DNA from: Deinococcus multiflagellatus
GTDB lineage: Bacteria > Deinococcota > Deinococci > Deinococcales > Deinococcaceae
DNA length: 64,000 nucleotides
Assembly: GCF_020166415.1 (NCBI RefSeq)
Contig: NZ_JAIQXV010000016.1
Location: 49,789 to 113,788 of the forward strand
Reading direction: 5' to 3'
In this document: positions 17,201-26,072 of the stretch, one piece after another
How positions within the stretch are numbered: the stretch's first letter is position 1
Layout: each line of letters starts with the position of its first letter
The notes under the pieces: generated by a model
The model's database searches: none
What the model was told of the DNA's origin: nothing
What the model saw: the letters and a program-made list of their open reading frames with translations, nothing else
Position numbers and translations under genes: made by a program

Positions 17201-18201
17201 CGGCCAGTTCAGAGGGAAATATTCGGGCTGTCGTAGAGGCCAGTCTTACCCAGCCTGTTGCATTGAAAGTCCGGCATGAGCAGAGCTTGACTGGTCAGGG
17301 AAGTGCCACCACGCTCAGCGCCAACGTGCCACTCACCCCAGCCTTGGGCATCAAAATTGAGGACCGGATCAAGTGGGAAGGTGGCCAGGCCCAGCATCAG
17401 GGTGCTGTGGGCTTGGCGGGCCGGGCAGGCGTGAGCCAGTACGACATTTCGTATGAGCTGCCGACCTTGGCCGGCGACAGTGGACGGGTCCGGGCCGCTG
17501 TTCAGGCGGACATGCCAGTCAGCGAGCGCCTGAGTATCGGGCTTCGCGCTTCAAGCACTGTCCTGCCAGCATTAACCGCGCAGGCCAGTGTGGACGCCCG
17601 GTACCGCACCCAGACCTGGCTGGGGACTCTTGGCGCTGATGTTGACTGGCAGAACGGCTGGACCACCGGTCTGCGCGGCACCCTGACCCACAGTGACGGC
17701 CCCTGGACAACGTCGCTCAATGCCCAGAGTGTTTTCGGCGTGCGGGGTGGGCACAAGTACGCTGCCGGCCTGGCGTACCGCGGCGAAGTGCTGAACGTCC
17801 TGGCCACCGCCCGCTATGAAACGGGTGCCCTCGCGCCGATGGGTGGTCTAGCCTCGGTGTCCACCGACGCGACCTATCACTTTGGATCTGCGGCGGTACG
17901 CGCTGGCTTCGGACTGCGCAGTTCGGCGGCTTTCGAGACCTTGACGTGGCAGGCCTACACCGGCGGCACGTACTGGCTGACACCACGGTTCGGCCTTGGC
18001 GGCCAGTACCGCGTGATCGGTCAGCAGGCCACAGGCCTCCTGAGCCCGGCTGCCAGTGTCGAAGCGACGGTGGTGCCAGCCCCCGGGTTGGGGGTCACGG
18101 CCGGGTATACCTTTGCGCGTGAAGGGGCGCTGACGTGGCCGTCAGGTCAAGGTCGTGGCCCCTACGTCCGTCTGGATCTTCTGGTCAATCAACAGAAGTA
18201 A
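14197..18201 (+). CDS. Large envelope protein with probable outer-membrane beta-barrel
   Basis: 1334 residues; signal peptide 1-23 (GLLSLSFPAFA). Order seen: N-terminal beta domain to about 270; Pro-rich linker about 275-330; DUF11-like unit; Ig-like domains; then from about 650 to the end long runs of alternating aromatic/polar strands typical of a membrane barrel (AEYRREGVSVRYALKAA, GLAYRGEVLNVLATARYETG). Around residue 808, RGIDYSVTYDTGVVTLTRP resembles the G-x-DY-x-x-x-Y-x-x-G-x-x-x-x motif of several large barrel secretion or assembly proteins. It probably anchors or exports the DUF11 proteins encoded just upstream (inference). GTG start in GTGA overlap; strong terminator follows. The exact barrel size cannot be fixed by eye. 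Confidence 0.75.
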   Translation: MKSALNLMLVTGLLSLSFPAFAASEPLPTVTTQQAGETRVILGTTGQTPRLTSVGDGLLWLSGDQVLTLDVASRGLVSVLLTSPALDPQDYRLAEEYGDEQYDRAGTRTVYTLTSPDGRTVAQRAYLPQSGSARDLLFTGVLPAGRYTLRVATTGASKNTFALGVVGARVSAPQVNVTVLSREWVPLATLQPSADSSTLSIYDTDGENELNLRLRFPDGRLQALSGGRDREVLTVTVPAATAGAILLEARIPVGAAQHSNTVGLKVQNQDMTLTPPAPESPPGEVHVTPSAKTPAVPLSTPPVQVRPPEPTPAAVLLTPPVVSPPAASPRAPLILPFTRGSTVSLRLDVPSGGTLLVAHTLPQGATLVPGSATDDLGRAVDLRVGRSGRLYFTVPATVRLVSYRITHSAALSELAAPAIVRLTEQGRDHLQGQIDEDDARTAQRPKVISLSRAEGLLRFPLDGAVLQERSTAVEVHYTGSEPPLLVNGQVISPELIGKRVQGEGFGALTYVAVPLQTGTNILEVGGETVTVRVPGKAAQVVFTPVSLQGDARTPAVIGVEVQDDAGLPVRVPNLTLSIEGAQPLNPDAIPAAPGYQLALTDGRAELRLKPQASGQVILTAGSYAGRATFTLGAGQGQLIVGQASYTLGGDNLMSGAVFRGQLAGRATLELPWAGGQLRLNADSEGLQVLNDVQTPRHLVTGDASTVQNDLTARGAVAAEYRREGVSVRYALKAAVNPLTTAVYDADGLAAAADLGGAEAFVYRAQVTQGRQHLSVQPIRSVIELGPGVTPASETLRVTGQVQGVSRVRTLTRGIDYSVTYDTGVVTLTRPVALTDPDLEQPQLDITFDRPGDPAQLTPVWGVGMRRAWGSFKGSGNSGGEVVLAYVDEARNGTFGVRATLQDTSRLVRFLGLVNAGVRSEVSLKQAFGQGLVTANVVVQTEGYRGVLEGTPGTTANVSAALPLSPTFGVRARAEYASARQRLDSEVLGVHTQGAFTFGLGAAASSEGNIRAVVEASLTQPVALKVRHEQSLTGQGSATTLSANVPLTPALGIKIEDRIKWEGGQAQHQGAVGLAGRAGVSQYDISYELPTLAGDSGRVRAAVQADMPVSERLSIGLRASSTVLPALTAQASVDARYRTQTWLGTLGADVDWQNGWTTGLRGTLTHSDGPWTTSLNAQSVFGVRGGHKYAAGLAYRGEVLNVLATARYETGALAPMGGLASVSTDATYHFGSAAVRAGFGLRSSAAFETLTWQAYTGGTYWLTPRFGLGGQYRVIGQQATGLLSPAASVEATVVPAPGLGVTAGYTFAREGALTWPSGQGRGPYVRLDLLVNQQK

Positions 18202-18210
18202 AGCAGCTGG

Positions 18211-18249
18211 GCGGAGGTGTCGGGTCTTGGACCCGACACCTCCGCTTTT
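18211..18249 (+). terminator. Strong terminator ending the surface-protein operon
   Basis: 16-bp perfect stem from GCGGAGGTGTCGGGTC to its complement with a 3-base loop, then TTTT. Confidence 0.9.
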
Positions 18250-18342
18250 GCCTGCGCTCCAGAGATGTGGGACATCCTTAAGTATCCCCTTCAATGCCGC
18301 AGTCGTCTGCCCTAAAGCAGTTTCTCTGGCCGTAGCCGTCAG

Positions 18343-18354
18343 AACCCACGCGCC
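18343..18354 (+). promoter_or_regulatory. -10-like box for the 1332-residue surface protein
   Basis: AACCCACGCGCC begins 27 bases before the ATG at 18370. A three-codon ORF (ATG AAA GTA TGA) at 18362 overlaps this start. Confidence 0.5.
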
Positions 18355-18369
18355 AAACACCATGAAAGT

Positions 18370-21300
18370 ATGAATGCACCCCCTGATGTGAGGCGCCGCC
18401 TCGCCCTCCTGGTGCTGGGACTTGCCGCTCTATGCGGCCGGGCCCAGGCCGAAGTGGCAATAACCAACAAATTTTCGCCGTCCACAGCTGTAGTCGGTCG
18501 CACGCTCCAGTACTCCCTGACCCTCAACAGCACCGAGGTGACCCCCCTCATGGACACGGGCCTCCGGCATACCCTGAGCGGCATTTCAAACATTCACGAG
18601 GGCACGGCTACAAGCTCTTGTGGAGGCGCCGTCGGAAGCAGTGGCAACACCCTGACCTGGACAGGCGGCACCGTGCCGGCTGCTCCGGCCAGTGGTACGG
18701 TGACCTGCACCATTACCGTGCAGGTCACCGCGAACACCACCCCCAGTACCTACACGGCCACGGTACCTGCCGGCGCCTTGACTACTGCGGCTGGGGTCAG
18801 CAACCGGTTCAGTGCCAGTGCCAGTTTCAACTCGACGCCGCTGCTTTTGCCCACGCTCGAAGCCGCGATGACGGACTCCCGCGTCGCCTACAACTATTTC
18901 GGCATGCAGTTTCTCCAGATGCCCGGCGCGACCAGCGGTGTCGCTCTTACCAACCAAAATGCGGTGCCGCTCAACCTGCGCAGCGCCGTTCTCAATGTCA
19001 ACCCGCAGTTCAGCGGCGCGCCGACCCTAAGTGGGCCTGGTTGCCAAGGCACCATGGGCGCCATCAGCACCACACCTTCCTATCACACCGTCCAGATCAC
19101 AGATTTGACACTCCCCGCCGCTGGACGTTGTCTCCTGACCTTTGACGTGAGACAGTCAACCGCGCTGCACTACCAGGCCTATACCGATGGCGTGCCGAGC
19201 AGTACCCCGGCGACAGTGGGTTTCACCATGCCGCAGATACGGCTGAATGAAGTCGACCAGGACACCAGCATGGCCAACAAGACGGTGAGCGCCCGTTACA
19301 GTGCCACGGGCCGAGTGCCCATCGGTTTTGCCAAACTCATCAATCACCAGGACAGGCTTACAGTCAGTGGCGGGCGGGACAACACGCTGACCCTCAGCCT
19401 TTTGGTGAAGAACAACACCCGGGAGACACGGTTTTTCTCCTACCAAGATCCCCTCATCGCGGCTGGCGATTACAGCGCGAGCAGTGTCGTCAGCGTGGCA
19501 GAAACGCGGGACCAGGAGAACACCAACGACTATTCCAGTGGCTCACAGGTGGCGCGCACCCCCCAGGCCTGCAGCACACAGGGCGTCCACTTTGACCGGC
19601 AGGCGAAATTGGTGCAGTACAGCAATGTGGCGGTGCCTGCGGCCAGCGTTTGCCGGTTTGATGTAACGTTCGTGCTCCCGAAAGGGTCGTATAGCGGCGT
19701 GGCCTACTACCTCATACGAAACAATCAGGTGCAGACGGACGTGCTTGCCACCTCATCCAACAACGGAGGGGCGGCCGCAGCGGCCCTGACGGTCCAGACT
19801 GAAGGTCAGCTGACGTTCTCGGGTTCGACCGGCTACTACCTCAACGCCTTGTGGCTCAGCGCTTCCATCAGCAACCCTTCGAACGAGGACATGACCGGTG
19901 TCGAGTTCACCGCGCCTTGGGATGACTTTCTGCCCATTGAATTTGATGCTGAGCGCTCCTACAGCACTTGCGGCGGTACGCTGTCTGGCCTCGCAGGGGG
20001 AAAAGGTGCTGTTTTCCGCGGCGGCCGGGTGCCAAGTCTGGAGGAATGCAAGGTCGTCATCGCGATACGTCCCGACAGCGTGCTGGGTACCATGAGCAGC
20101 ACCGCACACGTCTCTGCGCCGGTGAACGTCACAACCACCAGTGGCCACCGGATCAACAGTCAATCAGGCGGCACGTACCTGAGCGTATATGGCAATACGC
20201 TCTTTCTCACGGCCAGCAGCTCAAAAATCCCCACTGGCGCTGCAACCCACCGGCAAGTGACCCTGACCAACTACGCCGCACAGGTGCTGCAGGATCGCCC
20301 AATAGCCCTTAGTATTGCCCCGCAGGAAACATTCCTGGCTCAGGACCTTGACGTGGTCTGTCAGACGCAACCTGGAAACATCCAGCAGGCCTACCGTATT
20401 CCGTTTGGTGCCGTCTCGGTCTCGGGTCAAACCATGACATTTACCCTGCGGGATATCCCTGCCTACACGATGGACCAATCTCGGCGGATCGATGAGCAGG
20501 TGTTCGGCGCGCGCGCGCCCACGCAATGTGTCACCACCGTAGCCATTCGGGGCAACAGTGCTGGCACCTTCACCAGCACCGCGTCGACCGCTGATCTGGC
20601 CAACTACTACGGCTCGACCCCCCCAGCCACCCTCACCCGCTCTGCCACCGCCGCCTACGTTGAGAGTCCGACCTACACCATCAATCACACGTTCGCGCCG
20701 CAAACCGTCTACGCCGGTCAGAGCACCGCCCTGCGCTTGACGGTGCCTACCCCCAGCTCATCGGCGTATGCCGGCGTCCTCACCCGATTCCGCATTGCGA
20801 CGCAGTTGCCCTCCGGCATGGAGGTTGATCCACAGGCTTTGACGAAGTACGGATGGCACCAAGCGTCGGACGGCAGTCACATCTACCTGTCCGGCTATCC
20901 CTACACCACGCAGACACTCAACCCTACGTGTGATACCCAGCGTCAGTGCACGGGCGCAGGCATCCTGGTGCGCCCTGATGGTCGCTCGCTCGTGTTCTAT
21001 GCCAGTGAAGGCTCAAAGCTGCCTGACGTGCCGGTACTGGTCACGAAGTTCGGTGACCTGACCAGTATCATCGCGGCCGCGCAGACCGAAGCGGCGGACG
21101 GCAGTTCCGCACGCATCATCGCTGACACCTCGGCCAGCGTGAAGGTGCTGCCGTCTATCGTGGCGCGCGCTGCCTATGATCCCCCCCGCATCGTCAGTGG
21201 TGGGGTCAGTCGCCTTCAGGTGCAGATCGTTAATGCCAATCCAGTGCAGGAGACTGTGAGGGTGCGCATCCCCCTGCCCATGCAAGTGAACATGGCAGAC

Positions 21301-22368
21301 GCTGCACTGACCGGCTGCGCGGGCGACCTGACCCGGTCCTACAACGCCGCGACCCGTGAATTGGTGGTAGACGGCATTCAACTCCAACAAAACGAGCAGT
21401 GTGCCCTTCAAGTCCCTGTGCGTGCCACCACGGGCCGGGCCGCCTCGACCTACACGACCACCATTCCAGCTGGCCACGTTACTGGTCCAGCGTCCAATAC
21501 TGGCAATCAGAGCGCTGCCGCAGCCCCCCTTGCGGTTGATCCGCTGCCCGTGTGTGTTGAAGCTGCACCAGGACAGCCCGGGCGTCAGAGCTTGACCCTG
21601 ACCACGCCAGGACAAGGCCGCGCGACCCTGATCCTGATCAACAATGGCAGTCAGGACGCGACTGCGCGCAACCTCGTCTGGACGGTCAGGCTCCCGGACG
21701 GTTTCTCAGCCCACTATGCCTTTGACGGCGGCATGCCCTCTCCCTCTCTTGATCAGGCCTGGTCTGACCGAGTGGCCGCTCGCGGCGCTCTGCCCCCCGG
21801 CGAACAGACCCACTTATCGGTGACCTATCACAGCCCGGCGGGGCTGCAACGTGGCGATGTGGCCCAAGCTGAGGTATCGGTCACTGCAGACCACGCGATG
21901 TGTGCCGGCGCGCAGCAGTTCTACACCCTGACTGTGGTGCAGGCTGACCCTAGCGTTCACAAGACGCAGGCGCTGTGCCTGGTTCTGGCCAATGGAGCGT
22001 TGCAGTGCGGCTCTGAGACCGACGCGCCGCTTGAACTGCGCCCCTGTGAACGTCTGCGCTACACCCTGACCGCCACTAATACCGGCGACGGTCCACTTCA
22101 GCGACCTCAGCTGCGTGACCGGCTGGATGAGCGGTTGAGCCTGAGTGCCGCTTTAGGTGTCAGCTCACTGGGGACGTCAGTGCTGTACAGCGCAGACGGC
22201 GGGCCATTCGGACCTCGCCCCACCGATGTCCGACAGATTCGGGAGCTGCGGGTGGCGCCCGATACCAATCAGGACGGACTGATCGATGCCCGTGATGTGC
22301 TGCAGCCGGGCGAAACCCTGACGCTGGTGTTGACTGCGGGCCTTGCCAGTCCCTGTCCAGCCCCCTAA
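18370..22368 (+). CDS. Giant secreted protein with repeated Ig-like (DUF7933/DUF11-like) domains
   Basis: 1332 residues; signal peptide about 9-27 (LALLVLGLAALCGRAQA). It is built of repeated beta domains that start like ITNKFSPSTAVVGRTLQYSL or INHTFAPQTVYAGQSTALRL and contain a Cys pair (SSCGG ... VTCTITV), ending in TYTATVPAGALTT; this pattern fits DUF7933-type domains. The last 130 residues repeat the C-terminal unit of the 9303 product (KTQALCLVLANGALQC, LRPCERLRYTLTATNTGDG) with a calcium-like loop DTNQDGLIDARD. It has its own promoter region and terminator, so it forms a single-gene unit. A long surface fibre or adhesin is likely; function is not known. Confidence 0.8.
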   Translation: MNAPPDVRRRLALLVLGLAALCGRAQAEVAITNKFSPSTAVVGRTLQYSLTLNSTEVTPLMDTGLRHTLSGISNIHEGTATSSCGGAVGSSGNTLTWTGGTVPAAPASGTVTCTITVQVTANTTPSTYTATVPAGALTTAAGVSNRFSASASFNSTPLLLPTLEAAMTDSRVAYNYFGMQFLQMPGATSGVALTNQNAVPLNLRSAVLNVNPQFSGAPTLSGPGCQGTMGAISTTPSYHTVQITDLTLPAAGRCLLTFDVRQSTALHYQAYTDGVPSSTPATVGFTMPQIRLNEVDQDTSMANKTVSARYSATGRVPIGFAKLINHQDRLTVSGGRDNTLTLSLLVKNNTRETRFFSYQDPLIAAGDYSASSVVSVAETRDQENTNDYSSGSQVARTPQACSTQGVHFDRQAKLVQYSNVAVPAASVCRFDVTFVLPKGSYSGVAYYLIRNNQVQTDVLATSSNNGGAAAAALTVQTEGQLTFSGSTGYYLNALWLSASISNPSNEDMTGVEFTAPWDDFLPIEFDAERSYSTCGGTLSGLAGGKGAVFRGGRVPSLEECKVVIAIRPDSVLGTMSSTAHVSAPVNVTTTSGHRINSQSGGTYLSVYGNTLFLTASSSKIPTGAATHRQVTLTNYAAQVLQDRPIALSIAPQETFLAQDLDVVCQTQPGNIQQAYRIPFGAVSVSGQTMTFTLRDIPAYTMDQSRRIDEQVFGARAPTQCVTTVAIRGNSAGTFTSTASTADLANYYGSTPPATLTRSATAAYVESPTYTINHTFAPQTVYAGQSTALRLTVPTPSSSAYAGVLTRFRIATQLPSGMEVDPQALTKYGWHQASDGSHIYLSGYPYTTQTLNPTCDTQRQCTGAGILVRPDGRSLVFYASEGSKLPDVPVLVTKFGDLTSIIAAAQTEAADGSSARIIADTSASVKVLPSIVARAAYDPPRIVSGGVSRLQVQIVNANPVQETVRVRIPLPMQVNMADAALTGCAGDLTRSYNAATRELVVDGIQLQQNEQCALQVPVRATTGRAASTYTTTIPAGHVTGPASNTGNQSAAAAPLAVDPLPVCVEAAPGQPGRQSLTLTTPGQGRATLILINNGSQDATARNLVWTVRLPDGFSAHYAFDGGMPSPSLDQAWSDRVAARGALPPGEQTHLSVTYHSPAGLQRGDVAQAEVSVTADHAMCAGAQQFYTLTVVQADPSVHKTQALCLVLANGALQCGSETDAPLELRPCERLRYTLTATNTGDGPLQRPQLRDRLDERLSLSAALGVSSLGTSVLYSADGGPFGPRPTDVRQIRELRVAPDTNQDGLIDARDVLQPGETLTLVLTAGLASPCPAP

Positions 22369-22383
22369 ACCGTCATCTGCCGC

Positions 22384-22422
22384 TGCGCACCGGGTTCCAT
22401 GATCCGGTGCGCAATTCTTTTT
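22384..22422 (+). terminator. Terminator after the giant surface protein
   Basis: Stem TGCGCACCGG / CCGGTGCGCA with a 10-base loop, then ATTCTTTTT. Confidence 0.85.
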
Positions 22423-22423
22423 A

Positions 22424-22435
22424 AACCCGCCCGCT
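22424..22435 (+). promoter_or_regulatory. -10-like box for the zinc-ribbon gene
   Basis: AACCCGCCCGCT begins 26 bases before the ATG at 22450; it differs from the consensus at two positions. Confidence 0.35.
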
Positions 22436-22449
22436 GAAACAGTGTCGGC

Positions 22450-22788
22450 ATGACGAACGGAGAGACTTCTGTGAGCATCCTGGAATCCAGGCGGAATATG
22501 GCCCGGAAAATAAAGTGTCCCTCGTGCAAATCCGCCCATCTCAGGTTTGCGGAGCATCAACCAGGCACTGTTGAACGCTTTGAGCAGCAGGATGACTTCA
22601 CCATTACCAGTGCTGGTGTCACTGCCGACACCACCGGCGAATCGTACGTGATGGCTCACTGCCAGGTGTGCAGCAATGAGTGGCGGGTGCGGGGGCTGGG
22701 GCAAGTGCGCAAGCTGGCGTATGCGCAGATTCAGTCTGCGGCTGAAAGGCATACAGCGAACTGGGACAAACCCTCACGACCTACATGA
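22450..22788 (+). CDS. Small zinc-ribbon protein
   Basis: 112 residues. CPSC at about 23-26 and CQVC at about 71-74 form a typical two-knuckle zinc ribbon, with a beta stretch (DDFTITSAGVTADTTGESYV) between them. Downstream lies a basic helix (VRKLAYAQIQSAAERH). Small ribbons of this kind bind nucleic acid or act as protein adaptors; no specific role can be given. A second possible start is the Met at residue 17 (MARKIKCPSC). Followed by a hairpin shared with the convergent regulator gene. Confidence 0.65.
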   Translation: MTNGETSVSILESRRNMARKIKCPSCKSAHLRFAEHQPGTVERFEQQDDFTITSAGVTADTTGESYVMAHCQVCSNEWRVRGLGQVRKLAYAQIQSAAERHTANWDKPSRPT

Positions 22789-22835
22789 TGGTTGAACTGG
22801 TGGAGCCGTCGACCTCTACCAGAGGTGTACACCAC

Positions 22836-22888
22836 AAACACACAGGGCGCCGCATTCCGGGGGGAAAGCAGAGGCGCCCTGCGTGTTT
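22836..22888 (-). terminator. Terminator between convergent genes
   Basis: 16-bp stem with one mismatch (AAACACACAGGGCGCC at 22836, partner at 22873-22888) and a 21-base loop. A/T ends on both sides allow two-way termination. Confidence 0.7.
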
Positions 22889-22892
22889 GGTC

Positions 22893-25739
22893 TCAGGCGG
22901 ATTTGACGAGTGCGGACAACACCGGCGTCTCACCCTGCTCGACGTCCACTTGTGCGCGCCGCAAACTGCGGATGACATCAGGACGGTCAAGCTGTTCGGC
23001 CAGCCGCAGAGCTGCCTCAAAATCTTCCTCTAAAGGCGTCGGCTCAATCTCGATCAGGCGCAGCAGATACTGCAGTCCCCGCATGGACCGGTTCCCATGC
23101 GCCGCTGCCCGGAGAAGCGCCGCTGCATGCGCGGTGAAGCGGGCGCGCATTTCTTCAGCCCAGTCGGTTTGAAGATCTTGAAGAAACGGCATGCGGTACA
23201 GCCGCATCACGTCCTCAGCTGTGCCCGCGAACAGCTCGAGCGCGTCACATTCGACGGTGACGTCGCTCGACAGGCTCATCCGCCCTTCTTTTCCGGATTC
23301 CACGTCGATAACCCGCAGTGCGGGCAGGCCTGGACGCGCCACCGCCACACTCTCGTCGAGCTCCTTGCGGTTGACCTGCAGGCGTTTGCGCTGCGGCGTG
23401 CGGCCGCCCGGCGGGATGACGCTGCTGGCCAGGCGTGTGCCCAATTCTTCCTGGCCAGGCGCCAGGGCCAGATAGGCGAGCAGCTCTGCTGTTCCAGTGC
23501 GTGTCCGCAGTTGAATGCCGTCAAGCATAAGCCGAGGTGTATCCAAAGTGGTCACCCGGAGCACTGGGCGGCGTGCAACCTTGAACGCGAGGCGGCCAAG
23601 GGCGGCCACCTGCGGCTCTCCGTGAGCTTCAAGGATCGGGGTCAGTTGCGGGAACAGCCGCAGAGGGCGGGTCAGGGCGTAAGGCGCGCGCGCCGTCATG
23701 CTTCGCCGGAGGACGTCCAGTGCCCCGCTCAAGGGCTCGCCCCGCTCATAAGCGGCCAGCAACACCACGGCGCGCGACATCATGCCGTAATCGAGCCAGT
23801 CACTGAGCTGGTGCAGTCCATGGCGCTGCACCAGAGCGGCCGCTTCCTGGAGATGCCCGCGGAGCGCCAGCAACGCCGCCTCGAACGCCAGGTACTCGTT
23901 TCGCATGTTGGCCGGGAAACGTTCTGGAACGCTTTGGGTGCGGGCGAGGGTGTGGGACGCTGCGTCCAGATCACCAGCGGCCAGCTGAATCTCCAGCTGA
24001 CGGAACAGAGCGTCGAACATGATGGCCTTTCCCCACCACAACTCAGCCAGAGAAACGGCCCGGTCTGCATCGGCCAGCGCCTGACCGAGTTGCCCGGCTG
24101 TGAGGTGTACGGCGCTGCGCGCAGACAGCAGCACCGGCACCGCCTCCGGATGGGTGCGCTGCAAGCGCTGCAGCGCGACTTCCAGAATGTTCAGTGCGCC
24201 GTCCAAGTCCCCGGCCTCCCGCCGCAGGCTGGCCAGACGCTGCGCCACGAGCAGCAGGCGGTTGTTGTCGTGGCGGTGCCTCTCCACCAGCGTAAAGGTC
24301 CGCTCGTGCACTGCCAGGGCGGCCTGGTATTCCCCCTGCGCCTCCAGCTGAAAGCCGTGCAGGCTCAGCACATTGATGAGCATCGGGACGTCGCTCAGCG
24401 CGTCCGCCAGGGCCAGCGCGCCCTGAATAGCTTCTCCAGCTTCAGCGATTCGGCCCTGCTGGATCAGAACCGCCGCCAGCACGCGCTGCAGCTGGACCCG
24501 GTCACGCGATGTTCTGGCGTCCTGCAGGCCAGCCTCGCTAATTTCCAGTGTGCGTGGCAAGTCGCCTTCCCGAAAAGCACGGAGCGCACGGACAAACGCC
24601 ATACCCGCAGGAGCGTGGCCACGTACTTTGAGCTGCGCCTCAATCAGGTCAACGGCGGCAAGGTCGCCCAGCTCCTGCTGTGCGGTGGCCAGATCAGCCA
24701 GAACTGGGGACGGCAACTGGGTCAAGGCAAACGGCTGGAGGCTCAGTACCACCATGCGCCAGTCGCCGGCGCGGTACCACATCGGCAGCATTTCCTGCAC
24801 CAGGGGAAGCGCGTCATCGGCCGCGTCGGCCTGTGTCAGCGCCCGCACCGCCTCCAGCGTCCGGCCCCGAGTCGCGTGCCAGTGGCCGACCTGGCGCTGC
24901 ATGTGACGCAGCCGCTCCGGCTGCGCGGCCAAGCGTGTCCGGAGAAGCTGGCGCAGCAGGCGGCCGGGCACCAGGCTGGTCCCCTGTCTCAACACGGGCA
25001 GCGCCTCCTCGACGGCGGCTTGCCAGTGGGGTGGAGCGTTTAACCGTAGCGCTGAGAAGACGGCGTCATCCCACCGGTACAGCAGTGCCGCGTCCGTCAG
25101 GATCTCTGTCAGGTTGGGTGCAAGCCGCGCCAGGGCCGCTTCCAGGTGGGGGTGGGCCACGTCCAGCGGCGCGGCCCAGGCGTCTGGAGCCACCAAGCTC
25201 AGCGGCGTAGCGGGCGGCCTGGGCGCAGTCAGAACAGGCGCCTCTGGCGTGCAACTGACGGCAACTTGCAGCTGATCCTTGGCGGCCCCGCACAGCATCC
25301 ACAGCAGACGCGCAGACGATTCACCCAGGCGGTCGGCATCGTCAATCAACAGCACCACCTCATCTGGATGGGCTGTAAGGTCATCGGCCAGGGCCGCCAC
25401 GGCCAGCTCCGGCGTGGTGTCAGCCAGTGTGGCCATCTGGTCGTAGTGCTTAACCCCAATGCCGACGTGGGCGAAGGCCCTGGCCAGGGAGCGGTTGAAC
25501 TGCCGCCGGTCGACGTCATCGTGGGCCACACTCAACCATGCCACGGCCAGTGGTTCTTCCGAGGCTGCCCGCAGCGCGTGACCGAACTGGGCAAGCAGCG
25601 TGGTTTTCCCTGTGGCTTCCGGCGCGACGATGCCCACCGCTGCATGCTGGAGTATGCGCGCCAGCCGCTCGAAAAGCGGCGCCGGCAAAGTCTCTGAGGC
25701 AGAGGGGAGTTCAAAGCGTTCGAAAGAGAACAGGGTCAT
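22893..25739 (-). CDS. STAND-type NTPase regulator with TPR and SARP-like C-terminus
   Basis: 948 residues. Walker A APEATGKTTLL (about 39-48) and Walker B EVVLLIDDADRL (about 125-135) define an N-terminal MalT/STAND-like NTPase. Residues about 280-720 are TPR-like helical repeats (LQRVLAAVLIQQGRIAEAGE, LASLRREAGDLDGALNILEV). The last part (VLRVTTLDTPRLMLDGIQLR ... AELLAYLALAPG) looks like the winged-helix start of SARP/BTAD regulators, followed by a BTAD-like helical tail. Such proteins sense a signal through the repeats, use ATP to oligomerise and bind promoter DNA. No partner gene is evident. A perfect 12-base palindrome GACAGATCTGTC lies directly at the start codon and may be an operator. 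Confidence 0.8.
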   Translation of the reverse strand: MTLFSFERFELPSASETLPAPLFERLARILQHAAVGIVAPEATGKTTLLAQFGHALRAASEEPLAVAWLSVAHDDVDRRQFNRSLARAFAHVGIGVKHYDQMATLADTTPELAVAALADDLTAHPDEVVLLIDDADRLGESSARLLWMLCGAAKDQLQVAVSCTPEAPVLTAPRPPATPLSLVAPDAWAAPLDVAHPHLEAALARLAPNLTEILTDAALLYRWDDAVFSALRLNAPPHWQAAVEEALPVLRQGTSLVPGRLLRQLLRTRLAAQPERLRHMQRQVGHWHATRGRTLEAVRALTQADAADDALPLVQEMLPMWYRAGDWRMVVLSLQPFALTQLPSPVLADLATAQQELGDLAAVDLIEAQLKVRGHAPAGMAFVRALRAFREGDLPRTLEISEAGLQDARTSRDRVQLQRVLAAVLIQQGRIAEAGEAIQGALALADALSDVPMLINVLSLHGFQLEAQGEYQAALAVHERTFTLVERHRHDNNRLLLVAQRLASLRREAGDLDGALNILEVALQRLQRTHPEAVPVLLSARSAVHLTAGQLGQALADADRAVSLAELWWGKAIMFDALFRQLEIQLAAGDLDAASHTLARTQSVPERFPANMRNEYLAFEAALLALRGHLQEAAALVQRHGLHQLSDWLDYGMMSRAVVLLAAYERGEPLSGALDVLRRSMTARAPYALTRPLRLFPQLTPILEAHGEPQVAALGRLAFKVARRPVLRVTTLDTPRLMLDGIQLRTRTGTAELLAYLALAPGQEELGTRLASSVIPPGGRTPQRKRLQVNRKELDESVAVARPGLPALRVIDVESGKEGRMSLSSDVTVECDALELFAGTAEDVMRLYRMPFLQDLQTDWAEEMRARFTAHAAALLRAAAHGNRSMRGLQYLLRLIEIEPTPLEEDFEAALRLAEQLDRPDVIRSLRRAQVDVEQGETPVLSALVKSA

Positions 25740-25751
25740 GACAGATCTGTC
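25740..25751. promoter_or_regulatory. 12-base palindrome at the regulator start
   Basis: GACAGATCTGTC lies immediately upstream of the ATG at 25739, just downstream of a TACAAT on the complement that could be the -10. Autoregulation is possible. Confidence 0.35.
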
Positions 25752-26072
25752 AGAGATTGTATGGGCCTTCTCAGGTCAAGGTGAACCCCACCTGCTGGGG
25801 TAACCGCGCCTCTGGTGATTGCAGGCGCCTTACCGCCGTGGGACCTGTTTTTCCCTTTTTTTCCAGAGGGGTGATTATCATGACTGTGGAAGGAAAGAAC
25901 GCCGTCTTTCCTCGCCAGAGTGTGCTGAACCTAGACGTGACCTCCACTAGCGTCTATTTCTCCTTCATCATGCCGCCCAGCACACTCCGCCGTCTGGCAT
26001 CAGTAAGGCGTCACGCGCATCAGCGTCAGGCTGATGATCGGCGTGGTGCTTGTTGGCATGGGGAGCCCCATC

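Noticed and set aside
23097..25043. 648-codon ORF antisense to the STAND regulator
   Set aside because: Gln/His/Arg-rich with no domain; shadow of the minus-strand gene that carries Walker motifs.
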